Below are positions 31,997 to 39,992 of a stretch of DNA of 43,273 nt, in pieces. The notes beneath the pieces are model-generated. The model was not told the DNA's origin. It was given only the letters and a program-made list of their open reading frames with translations, and did not search any database. The translations under genes and the position numbers were made by a program. Source of the stretch: JBAZKK01 sp964456925 (GTDB taxonomy: Bacteria; Omnitrophota; Gorgyraeia; Gygaellales; Profunditerraquicolaceae); NCBI GenBank assembly GCA_964456925.1, contig CAYWCX010000003.1:1-43273 (forward strand), read 5' to 3'. Every line of letters begins with the position of its first letter. The stretch's first letter is position 1.

Positions 31997-32805
31997 TCAG
32001 CCGGATTTTAGTTTTTGTTTTCGGTTCAATCATCGGAAGCTTCCTGAATGTCTGCATCTACCGCATGCCCCGTCAGGAATCCATACTCTGGCCGCGCTCG
32101 CGCTGCCCGCACTGCCAGAAAAAGATACCCGGTTACGATAACATTCCGTTTTTAAGTTATTTACTCCTGGGGGGCCGTTGCCGTTTCTGTAAGGCCAGGA
32201 TTTCGCTGCGCTATCCGCTGGTGGAACTTTTAACCGCAGCGATGCTGCTGTCGTTTTTTAACCGCTTCGGCCTGACTTACGATTTCTTTGTTTATAGTTT
32301 ATTCGGCTGCGGCCTCGTCGTCGCCACCTTTGTGGATTTTGCCGAGCGCATCATCCCCGACGAGATAAGTATCGGCGGGATAATCCTGGGTTTTATCCTT
32401 AGTTCTATCAGGGGGGTGAGCACCGGCCCCCTGCATTTTGACCCCCGCCCGATGTTCGATTCCTTTATGGGTATTATCGTGGGCGCCGGCATTATTTATA
32501 TCATCAGCTTCTTTTTTGACCTGGTGTATTTTCGGCTGCTGAAAAAACCAGCCATCCAGGGAGAGACTGCCTCGATGGGCGCCGGAGATATCAAATTCCT
32601 GGCGATGATCGGAGCATTCCTCGGCTGGCCGAAGGCGATCTTCGTTTTTTTTACCGCCCCCCTCCTAGGGCTGATTTTCGGATTGCTTAATTTTATCTTC
32701 CGTAAAGACCGGCTTGTCCCCTACGGGCCGTTTCTGGCCCTGGCAGCGCTTATTGCCCTGTTCTGGGCAGATAAAATTATCGCAGTTTTAACGCGGGGCT
32801 TATGA
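31984..32805 (+). CDS. pilD: Type IV prepilin peptidase / N-methylase (A24 family)
   Basis: Inner-membrane aspartyl protease that cuts and methylates type IV pilin-like signal peptides. The 273 aa begin with a hydrophobic helix and GSIIGSFLNVCIYRMPRQESILWPRSRCPHC. Two CxxC pairs (CPHC, CRFC) form the methylase zinc site, so it is the bifunctional form. Catalytic Asp residues lie in VDFAERIIPDE and GAGDIKFL. About seven further hydrophobic helices follow. Pilin or secretion genes must be elsewhere. The start at 31984 lies 13 nt inside aroE and has GGAG upstream; the stop overlaps malQ by ATGA. Confidence 0.94.
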   Translation: MPAIISRILVFVFGSIIGSFLNVCIYRMPRQESILWPRSRCPHCQKKIPGYDNIPFLSYLLLGGRCRFCKARISLRYPLVELLTAAMLLSFFNRFGLTYDFFVYSLFGCGLVVATFVDFAERIIPDEISIGGIILGFILSSIRGVSTGPLHFDPRPMFDSFMGIIVGAGIIYIISFFFDLVYFRLLKKPAIQGETASMGAGDIKFLAMIGAFLGWPKAIFVFFTAPLLGLIFGLLNFIFRKDRLVPYGPFLALAALIALFWADKIIAVLTRGL

Positions 32806-34613
32806 ATCCGAGCGCTTATCTTCTTAAAACCCTTTCTGCGAGCAAGTGGAATAAAATCGGTTTAAGTAAAAGGGCAGGGGTTTTAGTGCCGTTATTCTCG
32901 GTATTCTCGGAAGAGAGCAGCGGTATCGGCGACCTCAACGACCTTAAACTCCTCGCAGATTGGACGCATGCCGCCGGCGGCTCTATCCTGCAGTTTCTGC
33001 CGCTGAATGAGATGGGGACACTTTGCTGTCCCTACGATGCGCTAAGTTCCTTTGCCCTGGAGCCCGCGTATCTTTCGCTTGTCAAATTAGACCCTCCCCT
33101 CCCGCAATCTTTAATACGGGAAATCAAAAATAATTTTTGCCTTCCGCAGCAGCGGTTAAATTACGCGGTCAAGGATGCGAAGTTAAGGGCGCTCTGGGAG
33201 ATTTTCCGGCAGTCCGGCAGCAGGGAACCGGCGGGGCTAGAGGAATTTATGGAGCGCAACACTTACTGGCTGGAGGATTTTGCCCTTTTTAAGGTCCTGA
33301 AATATTACCAGCAGGGCCGGCCGTGGTACGAGTGGGGGGGCGGATATAAAAACCGCGATGCCGCTCTCTTAGAGAGTTTTAAAAAAGAACATGACAGCGA
33401 AATCCGTTTTCAGATTTGGCTACAGTGGCAGCTCTGGCGCCAGTTTAAGGCAGCCAGGGGATATGTCGCATCCCGAAACGTTCTTCTAAAGGGTGACCTG
33501 CCGGTATTGGTTTCCCGCGACAGCGCCGATGTGTGGGCGCATCCGCATTTCTTCAAATTAGACTTTGCTGCCGGAGCTCCGCCGGATATGTATGCCGCTT
33601 TAGGGCAACGCTGGGGGATGCCGCCTTATAATTGGGAGGCGATTGCCGGCGACAACTACCGTTATCTTAAGGAGAGGCTTAAATTTGCCCAGGAATTTTA
33701 TGATATTTTAAGGATTGACCACGTGGTGGGGTTGTTCCGTATCTGGAGTATCCCTTATGATGAACCGACGGAGAACCAGGGGCTGAATGGTTTTTTTGAC
33801 CCGCGCGAGGAATCCAGGTGGCACGAGCACGGCAAGAAGATATTATCCGTGATGCTTGAGAATACTACAATGCTCTTATGCGCCGAGGATTTAGGGGTTA
33901 TCCCCAAGGCCTGCACCGCAACCCTTAAGGAACTGGGTATTCCCGGCAATGAAGTGCAGCGCTGGGTTAAGGACTGGAAGACCCGGCATGATTTTTTGCC
34001 TCCCGAAGAATACCGCATGCTTTCAGTGGCGGTGTTATCCACTCACGACACCACCAATTGGCCGGCCTGGTGGGAAAATGAGGCAGGCACGGTTGATGAA
34101 GGCCTTTTCAAGCGAAGATGCGCCGAACGCGGCATAGATTACCGTCTCGTAAAGGATAAACTTTTTGACCCCGTTCGTTCCCGTCACCGGAGATTGCGCT
34201 GGCGGGAGGATGTTGATAGCGTCGATAAATTGATAAATATCCTGGGTAAGAAGCAAAAGGAGCTGCTGGATTTTATCGAGTTTTACGAGAATAGTTACCG
34301 CGAGAAAGAAAAATTATGGCATCGCCTTAATCTCGGCGGTTTGATGCGCGAGAACTCTGACGCCGAAATCCTGCGCGCGGTCCTGAAGTTTACGCTGGCA
34401 TCAAATGCCGTATTCTGCATCCAGCATATCATGGATATCCTGCTTTTAGGCGGTTCGCTCAGCGGGGATCCCTACCAATACCGCATCAATACCCCCGGCA
34501 CTGCAGGTCCCGATAACTGGTCCTGGGTGATGCCGTTTTCGCTCGAGGAGTTACTGCGCCACAGGATTACCGGGGAATTAAAAAGGCTGACAAATGCTTC
34601 GGGGAGAATATAA
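32802..34613 (+). CDS. malQ: 4-alpha-glucanotransferase (amylomaltase, GH77)
   Basis: Transfers alpha-1,4-glucan segments between oligosaccharides, supporting glycogen or maltodextrin turnover. At 603 aa it is nearer the longer bacterial form than Thermus amylomaltase (about 500). Recognisable motifs are AGVLVPLFSVFSEESSGIGDLNDLKLLADW, FLPLNEMG, CPYDALSSFALEP, LKGDLPVLVSRDSADVWAHP, LRIDHVVGLFRIW with the catalytic Asp, CAEDLGVIP with the acid/base Glu, and LSTHDTTNWPAWW. The C-terminal GTAGPDNWSWVMPF is also typical. Overlaps the preceding gene by 4 nt, though functionally unrelated. Confidence 0.94.
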   Translation: MNPSAYLLKTLSASKWNKIGLSKRAGVLVPLFSVFSEESSGIGDLNDLKLLADWTHAAGGSILQFLPLNEMGTLCCPYDALSSFALEPAYLSLVKLDPPLPQSLIREIKNNFCLPQQRLNYAVKDAKLRALWEIFRQSGSREPAGLEEFMERNTYWLEDFALFKVLKYYQQGRPWYEWGGGYKNRDAALLESFKKEHDSEIRFQIWLQWQLWRQFKAARGYVASRNVLLKGDLPVLVSRDSADVWAHPHFFKLDFAAGAPPDMYAALGQRWGMPPYNWEAIAGDNYRYLKERLKFAQEFYDILRIDHVVGLFRIWSIPYDEPTENQGLNGFFDPREESRWHEHGKKILSVMLENTTMLLCAEDLGVIPKACTATLKELGIPGNEVQRWVKDWKTRHDFLPPEEYRMLSVAVLSTHDTTNWPAWWENEAGTVDEGLFKRRCAERGIDYRLVKDKLFDPVRSRHRRLRWREDVDSVDKLINILGKKQKELLDFIEFYENSYREKEKLWHRLNLGGLMRENSDAEILRAVLKFTLASNAVFCIQHIMDILLLGGSLSGDPYQYRINTPGTAGPDNWSWVMPFSLEELLRHRITGELKRLTNASGRI

Positions 34614-34614
34614 G

Positions 34615-35274
34615 ATGAAATTGCATCCGCAGGCGGTAATCTTTGATATGGACGGGGTGATTGTAGATTCAATGCCTTACCATTTCATCGCCTGGCATGA
34701 AGCGCTGCGGCCCTACGGCGCGCGGGTGAGCTGTTTTGATGTTTTTACCAAGGAAGGGGAGCGCTGGGAGAGGTCGCTTGAGGATTTCCTGAGGCGCGCC
34801 GGGATAACGCCTACACCCAGGATTCTCAATAAGATATTTTTAGAACGCAAGAGGATTTTCAAGCGTTATTTTAAGCGTTTTATCTTTAAGGGTGCCGGAG
34901 AATTCTTACGTTGTTTGAAAAAAAGGGGTTATTCTTTAGGGGTAGTAACGGGGACGCCGTTAGAGGAATTAAATAAAATACTTCCCCGCAGTATCAGAGA
35001 GTTATTCGAGGTGGTGGTTACCGGAGACAGCGTTAAAAAAGGCAAACCCCATCCTGAACCGTATCTTAAAGCTGCTTCTGTTTTAGGGCTTCGGCCAAAG
35101 CAATGCCTGGTAGTAGAGAATGCGCCTTTCGGCATCGCATCCGCCAAGAAGGCCGGGATGTTCTGCATTGCCATTACCACCAGCCTGCCGAGAGACTACC
35201 TTAAGCAAGCCGATATCATTGTCGATAGATTAGAAGATATCACAGGCATTATCGAAAAAAGTTGTAAGATATAA
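34615..35274 (+). CDS. HAD-superfamily hydrolase, beta-phosphoglucomutase-like
   Basis: A 219-aa HAD protein. Motif I FDMDGVIVDS (Asp11, Asp13) is followed by a helical cap (residues 18-90), motif II VVTGTPLEELN, motif III Lys in KKGKPHPEPYLKAA and motif IV VVENAPFGIASAKKAGMF. Motif I and GKPHPEPY match the beta-phosphoglucomutase/phosphatase subgroup. Following malQ, a glucose-1-phosphate-related substrate is plausible, since beta-PGM acts in maltose metabolism, but plain phosphatases look alike. Start taken at ATG 34615 right after the malQ stop; the frame opens at 34594. Confidence 0.9.
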   Translation: MKLHPQAVIFDMDGVIVDSMPYHFIAWHEALRPYGARVSCFDVFTKEGERWERSLEDFLRRAGITPTPRILNKIFLERKRIFKRYFKRFIFKGAGEFLRCLKKRGYSLGVVTGTPLEELNKILPRSIRELFEVVVTGDSVKKGKPHPEPYLKAASVLGLRPKQCLVVENAPFGIASAKKAGMFCIAITTSLPRDYLKQADIIVDRLEDITGIIEKSCKI

Positions 35275-35333
35275 TTTTACGGTTTTGCTTCGCGCACTGG
35301 ATTTTTACGCCGTGCGGAGCTTTAATGAACCTG

Positions 35334-35361
35334 CCGATTTTCTCGCTTGAAGTCGGTTTTT
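35334..35361 (+). terminator. Possible terminator downstream of the HAD gene
   Basis: CCGATT pairs with AAGTCGG (one bulged G) across a 10-nt loop, followed by TTTTT at 35357-35361. The stem is short and imperfect. It would end the long ilv-to-HAD transcript about 60 nt past the last stop codon. Confidence 0.35.
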
Positions 35362-35401
35362 AACGCCAATGGTCTTTCGCATTTCGGTGGCTGCTGAACT
35401 C

Positions 35402-35427
35402 ACGATTTTTGCTCTGGCAAAAATCGT
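35402..35427. repeat. Perfect 11-bp hairpin in the intergenic stretch
   Basis: ACGATTTTTGC (35402-35412), TCTG loop, GCAAAAATCGT (35417-35427). Weaker flanking complementarity (GCTG with CAGC) may extend it. No U tract follows. Lies within the 550-bp non-coding region 35275-35824. Confidence 0.7.
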
Positions 35428-35442
35428 TCAAACAGCATCGCC

Positions 35443-35479
35443 ATCCCGAGATTGTCAGCCTTGCGGCTGACCTCGGGAT
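35443..35479. repeat. Long two-step hairpin in the intergenic stretch
   Basis: ATCCCGAG (35443-35450) pairs with CTCGGGAT (35472-35479), and GTCAGCC (35454-35460) pairs with GGCTGAC (35465-35471) around TTGC. That makes 15 perfect base pairs interrupted only by an ATT bulge. Strong enough to be an RNA stem or the end of a palindromic element; it is not a standard terminator. Confidence 0.75.
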
Positions 35480-35594
35480 TCCCTTAATGCTCAAGCTCCA
35501 TTGGCTAAAACCTCCATTCGCTCGAAATATCGCCAGGTTCATTTGAAGTTGTTTGAACGGTTTAGTTTGATTCCGAGCAATATATATAATAAAG

Positions 35595-35776
35595 ATTTTA
35601 TGGCTTTTGCTGGAGCGTGCATAAGAAATTTTTTGGTTACAACTTCTAATTTGAGTCGGCGAGGGATTACGACGAGCCGTAGTGCGCCTGCCCCGCGATA
35701 GCCTACTGACGGAGGCAAGGAGTAAACCGAAGCCGACAGCAAAAAATTTCAGCACGCGGAAGCAAAGCCATAAAAT
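35595..35776. ncRNA. 182-bp long-stem structured element, candidate ncRNA or MITE
   Basis: Outer ATTTTATGGCTTT (35595-35607) pairs perfectly with AAAGCCATAAAAT (35764-35776). GCGTGC (35615-35620) pairs with GCACGC (35752-35757), AAATTTTTTG (35626-35635) with CAAAAAATTT (35740-35749), and GTCGGC (35655-35660) with GCCGAC (35732-35737). A TATAAT box at 35585-35590 would place a transcription start at about 35597, the base of the stem on the plus strand, though no good -35 is seen. No protein frame is credible. Shape and size recall 6S RNA, but I see no specific 6S sequence match; an insertion-type palindrome is the alternative. Confidence 0.35.
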
Positions 35777-35824
35777 AACGGTAATATTAGACGAAAAGAT
35801 CTGTAGATTCATTAGAAGGATAGA

Positions 35825-36544
35825 ATGAAGGATTTGACGGGGGCGGGATTTTATATTTCGAAAAGCGTCGGCAAGGCGATCAGCGACTATAATATGCTCT
35901 CCGACGGGGATAAGATTGCGGTGGCAGTATCAGGAGGCAAGGATAGTCTGACATTGCTTAATATTCTGAATACCCGTCGTCAGTTTGTGCCTATAAAGTA
36001 TGAATTGTTAGCCGTACATATTGATTTAGGTTATCCCTGTCAGCATCCCAGGATACTGGCGCAATACTTCCAGAAAATAGGAGTAGATTACCATATCGAG
36101 AAAGTGGATATTTTGCAGGGTAAGACACGTAAAGATATCAGTTGTTTCTGGTGTTCCTGGAATCGCAGAAAGGCGTTATTCGGAGTCGCTGACCGTTTTG
36201 GATGCACTAAGGTTGCTTTGGGTCACCACAAGGATGATATTGTCGAGACTATACTTTTGAATTTATTCTTTCATGGCGAAATTTCTGCGATGTCGCCCAA
36301 GCAGGAACTTTTTAAGGGCAAGATTATCATTGTCCGCCCGCTAGCATATGTGGATGAAAGCATGATTGTCAGGTATGCAAAGGCCGCGGGGTTCCCGCAT
36401 GAAAAATGCTCTTGTCCTAACTCTTTAACCTCCAAACGGACCCAAATCACCAGTATCATTAAAGATCTGGAAAAGGTTTGTCCTGAGATAAGGACAAACA
36501 TATTCAGAAGTGTCAAGCGCATCAAGAGCGAGTATCTGCTTTAA
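35825..36544 (+). CDS. TtcA-like tRNA thiolase (PP-loop ATPase)
   Basis: A 239-aa N-type ATP pyrophosphatase. The PP-loop is VAVSGGKDSLTLL (about residues 35-47). CFWC (about 106-109) and a later Cys in KCSCPNS provide cluster ligands as in TtcA, which thiolates cytidine 32 of tRNA. The signature ALGHHKDDIVETILLNLFFHGE and VRPLAYVDESMI are strongly TtcA-like. The protein is shorter than E. coli TtcA (311) and lacks its C-terminal tail, so it may be one of the related TtcA/TtuA-type sulfur transferases. ATG 35825 follows AGAAGGA, and the structured intergenic element lies just upstream. Confidence 0.85.
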   Translation: MKDLTGAGFYISKSVGKAISDYNMLSDGDKIAVAVSGGKDSLTLLNILNTRRQFVPIKYELLAVHIDLGYPCQHPRILAQYFQKIGVDYHIEKVDILQGKTRKDISCFWCSWNRRKALFGVADRFGCTKVALGHHKDDIVETILLNLFFHGEISAMSPKQELFKGKIIIVRPLAYVDESMIVRYAKAAGFPHEKCSCPNSLTSKRTQITSIIKDLEKVCPEIRTNIFRSVKRIKSEYLL

Positions 36545-36558
36545 AAAATACGGGGCAG

Positions 36559-36567
36559 TGGTATACT
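36559..36567 (+). promoter_or_regulatory. Possible extended -10 promoter for rmuC
   Basis: TGG followed by TATACT (36562-36567) forms an extended -10. The region 17 nt further upstream (CTTTAA) is a poor -35. The start would be near 36574, sixteen bases before ATG 36590, which has GGGAG upstream. Confidence 0.35.
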
Positions 36568-36589
36568 AGAGAGTAAGTAGGGAGTAGAT

Positions 36590-37519
36590 ATGGTTTGGAT
36601 AATCGGGGTATTGTTTTTATTCCTGGGGCTTATCATTGTTATCTTGGTGCTTCGGATTTCATCGGACGTTAACCGCCGCCTTAGCGAAGTAAACCAGTCC
36701 CTGCAGGACGCCAATAAGATTATCGGCCAGAACTTAGGCAGCACTGCCGGCATCTTCGGCAATATCCAGGAACGCCTCGGAGGGCTGCAGAAGACCAACG
36801 AGCAGATTTACGAGGTAGCCAAGAATATCTCCAGCCTCCAGGAATTGCTGCGCGCACCGAAGTTTCGCGGCGAGGTTGGCGAAACGCTATTGGAGAACCT
36901 CCTGAATCAGGTTTTGCCCCGCGATTATTACCAGATGCAATACCGTTTCCGCTCCTCGGATACGGTGGATGCGGTTATCCGGCTGGGAGGGCAACTTGTG
37001 CCCATTGACGCAAAGTTCAGCCTGGAGAATTTCCAGAAGATGCTCGATACACCCGACGAGAAAGATAAAGAGGGTTGCCGTCGGAGATTCATTCAGGACG
37101 TAAAATCCCGCATTGATGAAATTGCCTCCAAGTATATTCTGCCCGAGGAACACACCTATGATTTTGCCTTGATGTACATCCCGGCTGAAAACGTCTATTA
37201 CGAGACTATCATCAAGGAAGATCTCCTGGGTTACTGTCTGGCTAAAAAGGTAATCCCGGTTTCTCCGCACACCTTTTACGCCTATTTGCAGGTTATCTGC
37301 CTGGGGTTGCGCGGCCTCAAAATTGAGGAGAACGCCAAGAATATCTTGAAGAGCTTAAGCACCATTTGCGGCGATATCACTAAATTCAGGGAGGATTTCG
37401 ATACGTTGGGCGCGCACCTTAGCAACGCTGGCCGTAAATACGAGGATTCCCGCAGGAAGATTGAACGCTTAGCCGAACGGCTGGATAATATCCAGGGTGA
37501 TGAGCCCGCGCCGAAATAG
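36590..37519 (+). CDS. rmuC: RmuC family DNA recombination protein
   Basis: A 309-aa protein with an N-terminal membrane helix (residues 2-24, WIIGVLFLFLGLIIVILVL), a coiled coil (30-85) and the RmuC nuclease-fold core (about 95-250): KFRGEVGETLLENLLNQVLP, VDAVIRLGGQLVPIDAKFSLENF with the PIDAKF motif, and YIPAENVYYETI. A second coiled coil closes it. RmuC limits inversion of short inverted repeats in E. coli and, in later work, has been tied to phage defence and DNA cleavage. Shorter than E. coli RmuC (475). Given the many inverted repeats in this window the context is suggestive only. Confidence 0.92.
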   Translation: MVWIIGVLFLFLGLIIVILVLRISSDVNRRLSEVNQSLQDANKIIGQNLGSTAGIFGNIQERLGGLQKTNEQIYEVAKNISSLQELLRAPKFRGEVGETLLENLLNQVLPRDYYQMQYRFRSSDTVDAVIRLGGQLVPIDAKFSLENFQKMLDTPDEKDKEGCRRRFIQDVKSRIDEIASKYILPEEHTYDFALMYIPAENVYYETIIKEDLLGYCLAKKVIPVSPHTFYAYLQVICLGLRGLKIEENAKNILKSLSTICGDITKFREDFDTLGAHLSNAGRKYEDSRRKIERLAERLDNIQGDEPAPK

Positions 37520-37552
37520 AACCCGCAAAAAGTCCGCGTTAGATTTATATTT

Positions 37553-38269
37553 ATGCCCGACTCGATCTTTACTAAACCCGGTTTAGTTTGTTCTTTTAGC
37601 AGGCGGCCTTTTAATATGTCTTTGCGCCACGGCGATACCAGCGATGCCCTGAATAACCGCCGGGTATTTCTTGAAGGACTGGGTGTTGATTACCGCAATT
37701 TGGTCTGCGCCGAGCAGGTCCATGGCAACAAGGCGAGGTACGTCAGTAATAACGATAAGGGGAAAGGTGCATTATCCTGGGATAATGTTTTGCGTCAGAC
37801 CGACGGGCTCATTACCGATAAGGCGGGAGTGCCGCTGGCAGTATTCACTGCGGATTGCCTTTCGGTATTCCTTTATGACCCTAAGCAGAAAGTTATCGGG
37901 CTAGTGCATGCCGGCTGGAGAGGGACAAAGGCAGGCGTCCTTGCCGCTGCTTTAGTGTTAATGCGGGAAAAATTTAACAGCCGCTCTGAAGATTTATCCG
38001 TCGGGTTTGGCCCGGTCATCAGAAGCTGCTGCTATGAGGTAGGAGAAGATTTTAAGGAACTCTTTGATTACGGCTTAAAGCGTATAAATAACTACCTTCA
38101 TCTGGATTTAGCAGCGCTGAACAAAAGGCAACTCCTGGAGGCAGGGGTTAAGGAAGACAGCATTTACGATTCCGGCATTTGTACCTCTTGCAGTAGCAAA
38201 GATTTTTTTTCCTTCCGCCGGGAAGGCAATTCCTGCGGCAGGATGATGTCGGTGATAATGCTTAAATAA
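37553..38269 (+). CDS. pgeF: Peptidoglycan editing factor PgeF / purine nucleoside phosphorylase (DUF152, laccase-like)
   Basis: A 238-aa YfiH-family protein. Motifs are the CAEQVHGN signature (about residue 50), TDGLITDKAGVPLAVFTADCLSVFLYDP and LVHAGWRGTKAGVL with the zinc His, then FGPVIRSCCYEVGEDF and DSGICTSCSSKDFFSFRREG. The family shows purine nucleoside phosphorylase/deaminase activity in some species and corrects peptidoglycan stem peptides in E. coli; which holds here is unknown. No Shine-Dalgarno precedes ATG 37553 (AGATTTATATTT). Confidence 0.93.
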   Translation: MPDSIFTKPGLVCSFSRRPFNMSLRHGDTSDALNNRRVFLEGLGVDYRNLVCAEQVHGNKARYVSNNDKGKGALSWDNVLRQTDGLITDKAGVPLAVFTADCLSVFLYDPKQKVIGLVHAGWRGTKAGVLAAALVLMREKFNSRSEDLSVGFGPVIRSCCYEVGEDFKELFDYGLKRINNYLHLDLAALNKRQLLEAGVKEDSIYDSGICTSCSSKDFFSFRREGNSCGRMMSVIMLK

Positions 38270-38278
38270 TAAGACCTT

Positions 38279-38527
38279 ATGCCCAGCTACGATTTACAAT
38301 TCGTCTTAAGCGCTTATAATCTGAATAGCGATGTCCTCAAAGATACTATTAGCGGGTTCGGAGAAGGGCTTGAGGTAGTTGAGTTGGGTCGAGACAGCGT
38401 ATCTTGCTACTGCGATTTCGAAGTGCATATTTCTACCCGTGACCCCACCCTTATTTTTGACAGTTGTTCGGCAATTGGCAGGATTAAATCCGTCAGGATT
38501 GACGAGAAAAAAGACGGGGTTATTTAA
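38279..38527 (+). CDS. Uncharacterised 82-aa protein
   Basis: No family recognised. The sequence alternates like a small alpha/beta domain: YDLQFVLSAYNLNSDVLKDTISGFGEGLEVVELG, a central VSCYCDFEVHIST strand region with two cysteines, and SAIGRIKSVRIDEKKDGV. No signal peptide or membrane segment. It sits 9 nt after pgeF and 14 nt before the flavodoxin gene, so it is likely co-transcribed; amino acid composition is normal. The ribosome site is weak. Confidence 0.65.
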   Translation: MPSYDLQFVLSAYNLNSDVLKDTISGFGEGLEVVELGRDSVSCYCDFEVHISTRDPTLIFDSCSAIGRIKSVRIDEKKDGVI

Positions 38528-38541
38528 AGAAAGGAGCAGCG

Positions 38542-39018
38542 ATGGGCAGGATACTGGTGGTGTATTATTCCCGTAGCGGTAATACCAAGAGGATGGCTGA
38601 GCTCATTGCCGAGGGCGTCAAGAAAGAAGGAACGGAAGCGGACCTCAAGGATGTTAAGGACATCAAGCCGCAGGATCTTTTAAAATACGAAGGTATTGTG
38701 GTGGGTTCTCCCACTTATTACGGCAGCATGGCTTCGCCGATTAAAGAACTCTTTGATGAATCCGTGGCTTTCCACGCCAGCCTTGAAGGTAAGGTTGGCG
38801 CGGCATTTTCCTCCAGCGCCAATGTTGGAGGGGGCAACGAGACCGCTATCCTCGATATTTTAAACGCGATGCTCATCCACGGAATGATTATCCAGGGCGA
38901 TCCCAAGGGCGACCATTACGGCCCGGTAGCAATAGGTGCTCCCGACAACCGCAGCAGCGCAGAGTGTCTGCGGTTGGGTTCGCGGGTAGCTAAATTAGTC
39001 AGGAAATTATTCGGTTAA
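38542..39018 (+). CDS. Flavodoxin-fold NAD(P)H-dependent oxidoreductase (WrbA-like)
   Basis: A 158-aa FMN protein. The phosphate loop is YYSRSGNTKRMAELI (about residues 8-22), then IVVGSPTYYGSMASPIKELFD and AAFSSSANVGGGNETAILDILNAML, which contact the isoalloxazine ring. The GGGNETAIL form resembles flavodoxin/NADPH quinone reductases of the WrbA group, though it is shorter than WrbA (198). It probably carries electrons or reduces quinones; the partner is unknown. AAAGGAGC site precedes ATG 38542. Confidence 0.88.
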   Translation: MGRILVVYYSRSGNTKRMAELIAEGVKKEGTEADLKDVKDIKPQDLLKYEGIVVGSPTYYGSMASPIKELFDESVAFHASLEGKVGAAFSSSANVGGGNETAILDILNAMLIHGMIIQGDPKGDHYGPVAIGAPDNRSSAECLRLGSRVAKLVRKLFG

Positions 39019-39025
39019 TAGCGAT

Positions 39026-39337
39026 ATGTTTATCCTAGTTTTTATTACCGCTTCCAATAAAGCCGAAGCCGCTGATATTGCGCGAGCACTCCTTAAGAAT
39101 AAATTAGCGGCTTGCGTAAATATCGTCGAAAAAATAGAATCACTGTTCTGGTGGAAGGGAAAAATCGATAAAGCAGGAGAATGTCTACTCCTGGTGAAGA
39201 CCAAGAAGGCGAAATTCTCCCCTCTCATTAAGCTGGTAAAATCACGGCACAGCTATGAGGTGCCGGAGATTATAGCCCTGCCGATAATAACCGGGGAAAA
39301 ATCATATCTTAACTGGATAAATGAATCTCTCAGGTAA
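39026..39337 (+). CDS. cutA: CutA-like divalent cation tolerance protein
   Basis: A 103-aa trimeric ferredoxin-like protein. It begins FILVFITASNKAEAADIARALLKNKLAACVNIVEKIESLFWWKGKI, matching CutA1, and ends with the SRHSYEVPEIIALPI motif and YLNWINES. The family name comes from copper tolerance in E. coli, but its biochemical role is unsettled. It overlaps the following ccdA-like gene by 17 nt, in keeping with the old observation that cutA lies by dsbD (cutA2) in enterobacteria. Confidence 0.94.
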   Translation: MFILVFITASNKAEAADIARALLKNKLAACVNIVEKIESLFWWKGKIDKAGECLLLVKTKKAKFSPLIKLVKSRHSYEVPEIIALPIITGEKSYLNWINESLR

Positions 39338-39992
39338 CCACTTGGATTTTCTGATAGCTTTTTTAGGGGGTGTAGGCGTGAGCCTTAGTCCCTGCGTTTA
39401 CCCGCTTATCCCGGTAAGCATCGGCGTTATCGGAGTGCGGGCAGGAGAATCGAGGTTCCAGGGTTTTATCTTGAGTCTGGTCTATACTAGCGGCATTGCC
39501 CTCGTATATTCCTTGCTGGGGCTGGTTGCGGTTTTAAGCGGGAGGATGTTCGGCATAATAAGCGCGCACCCCCTTACCTATATAATAGTTGGGTTGGTTA
39601 TCATGCTTTTTGGCATCTCGATGTTGGACCTCGTCGAGATTCCTTCTTTTAACCTCGTCAGGCCGCCGTTTTTTAAGAAGCGGGAATATCTTTCGAGTTT
39701 CTTTTTGGGCTTAAGCTCAGGGTTCGTAATCAGCCCCTGTATCAGCCCGGTTTTAGGTTCGATTTTAATTTATCTGGCAACCAAGAAAAGCATTCTCTAC
39801 GGGGTAATGCTTTTGGTGAGCTTCTCCTACGGCATGGGCCTGATTTTAATCCTCGCCGGCACCTCAAGCGGCTTGCTGGCAGCCCTGCCTAAATCCGGGA
39901 ACTGGCTGGCCTATGTTAAAAGGATAAGCGCAGCGATTATTATTGCGATGGGGCTCTATTTTTTATTTAGCGGGATAAGAAGGTTAATCTGA
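39321..39992 (+). CDS. ccdA: CcdA/DsbD transmembrane thiol-disulfide transporter
   Basis: A 223-aa, six-helix membrane protein passing reducing power from cytoplasmic thioredoxin across the inner membrane. The paired redox motifs SLSPCVYPLIPVS (helix 1) and ISPCISPVLGS (helix 4) hold the reactive cysteines. No thioredoxin domains are fused, so it is the CcdA type. Its partner is probably the TlpA-like protein encoded next (one-base overlap, TGATG). The start lies 17 nt inside cutA with no clear ribosome site, implying coupling. Confidence 0.93.
   Translation: MNLSGNHLDFLIAFLGGVGVSLSPCVYPLIPVSIGVIGVRAGESRFQGFILSLVYTSGIALVYSLLGLVAVLSGRMFGIISAHPLTYIIVGLVIMLFGISMLDLVEIPSFNLVRPPFFKKREYLSSFFLGLSSGFVISPCISPVLGSILIYLATKKSILYGVMLLVSFSYGMGLILILAGTSSGLLAALPKSGNWLAYVKRISAAIIIAMGLYFLFSGIRRLI

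Noticed and set aside
35360..35812. Minus-strand 150-aa and plus-strand 66-aa ORFs in the 35.3-35.8 kb gap
   Set aside because: They run through the large inverted repeats, have no ribosome sites and no protein-like conservation; the region is better read as structured non-coding DNA.
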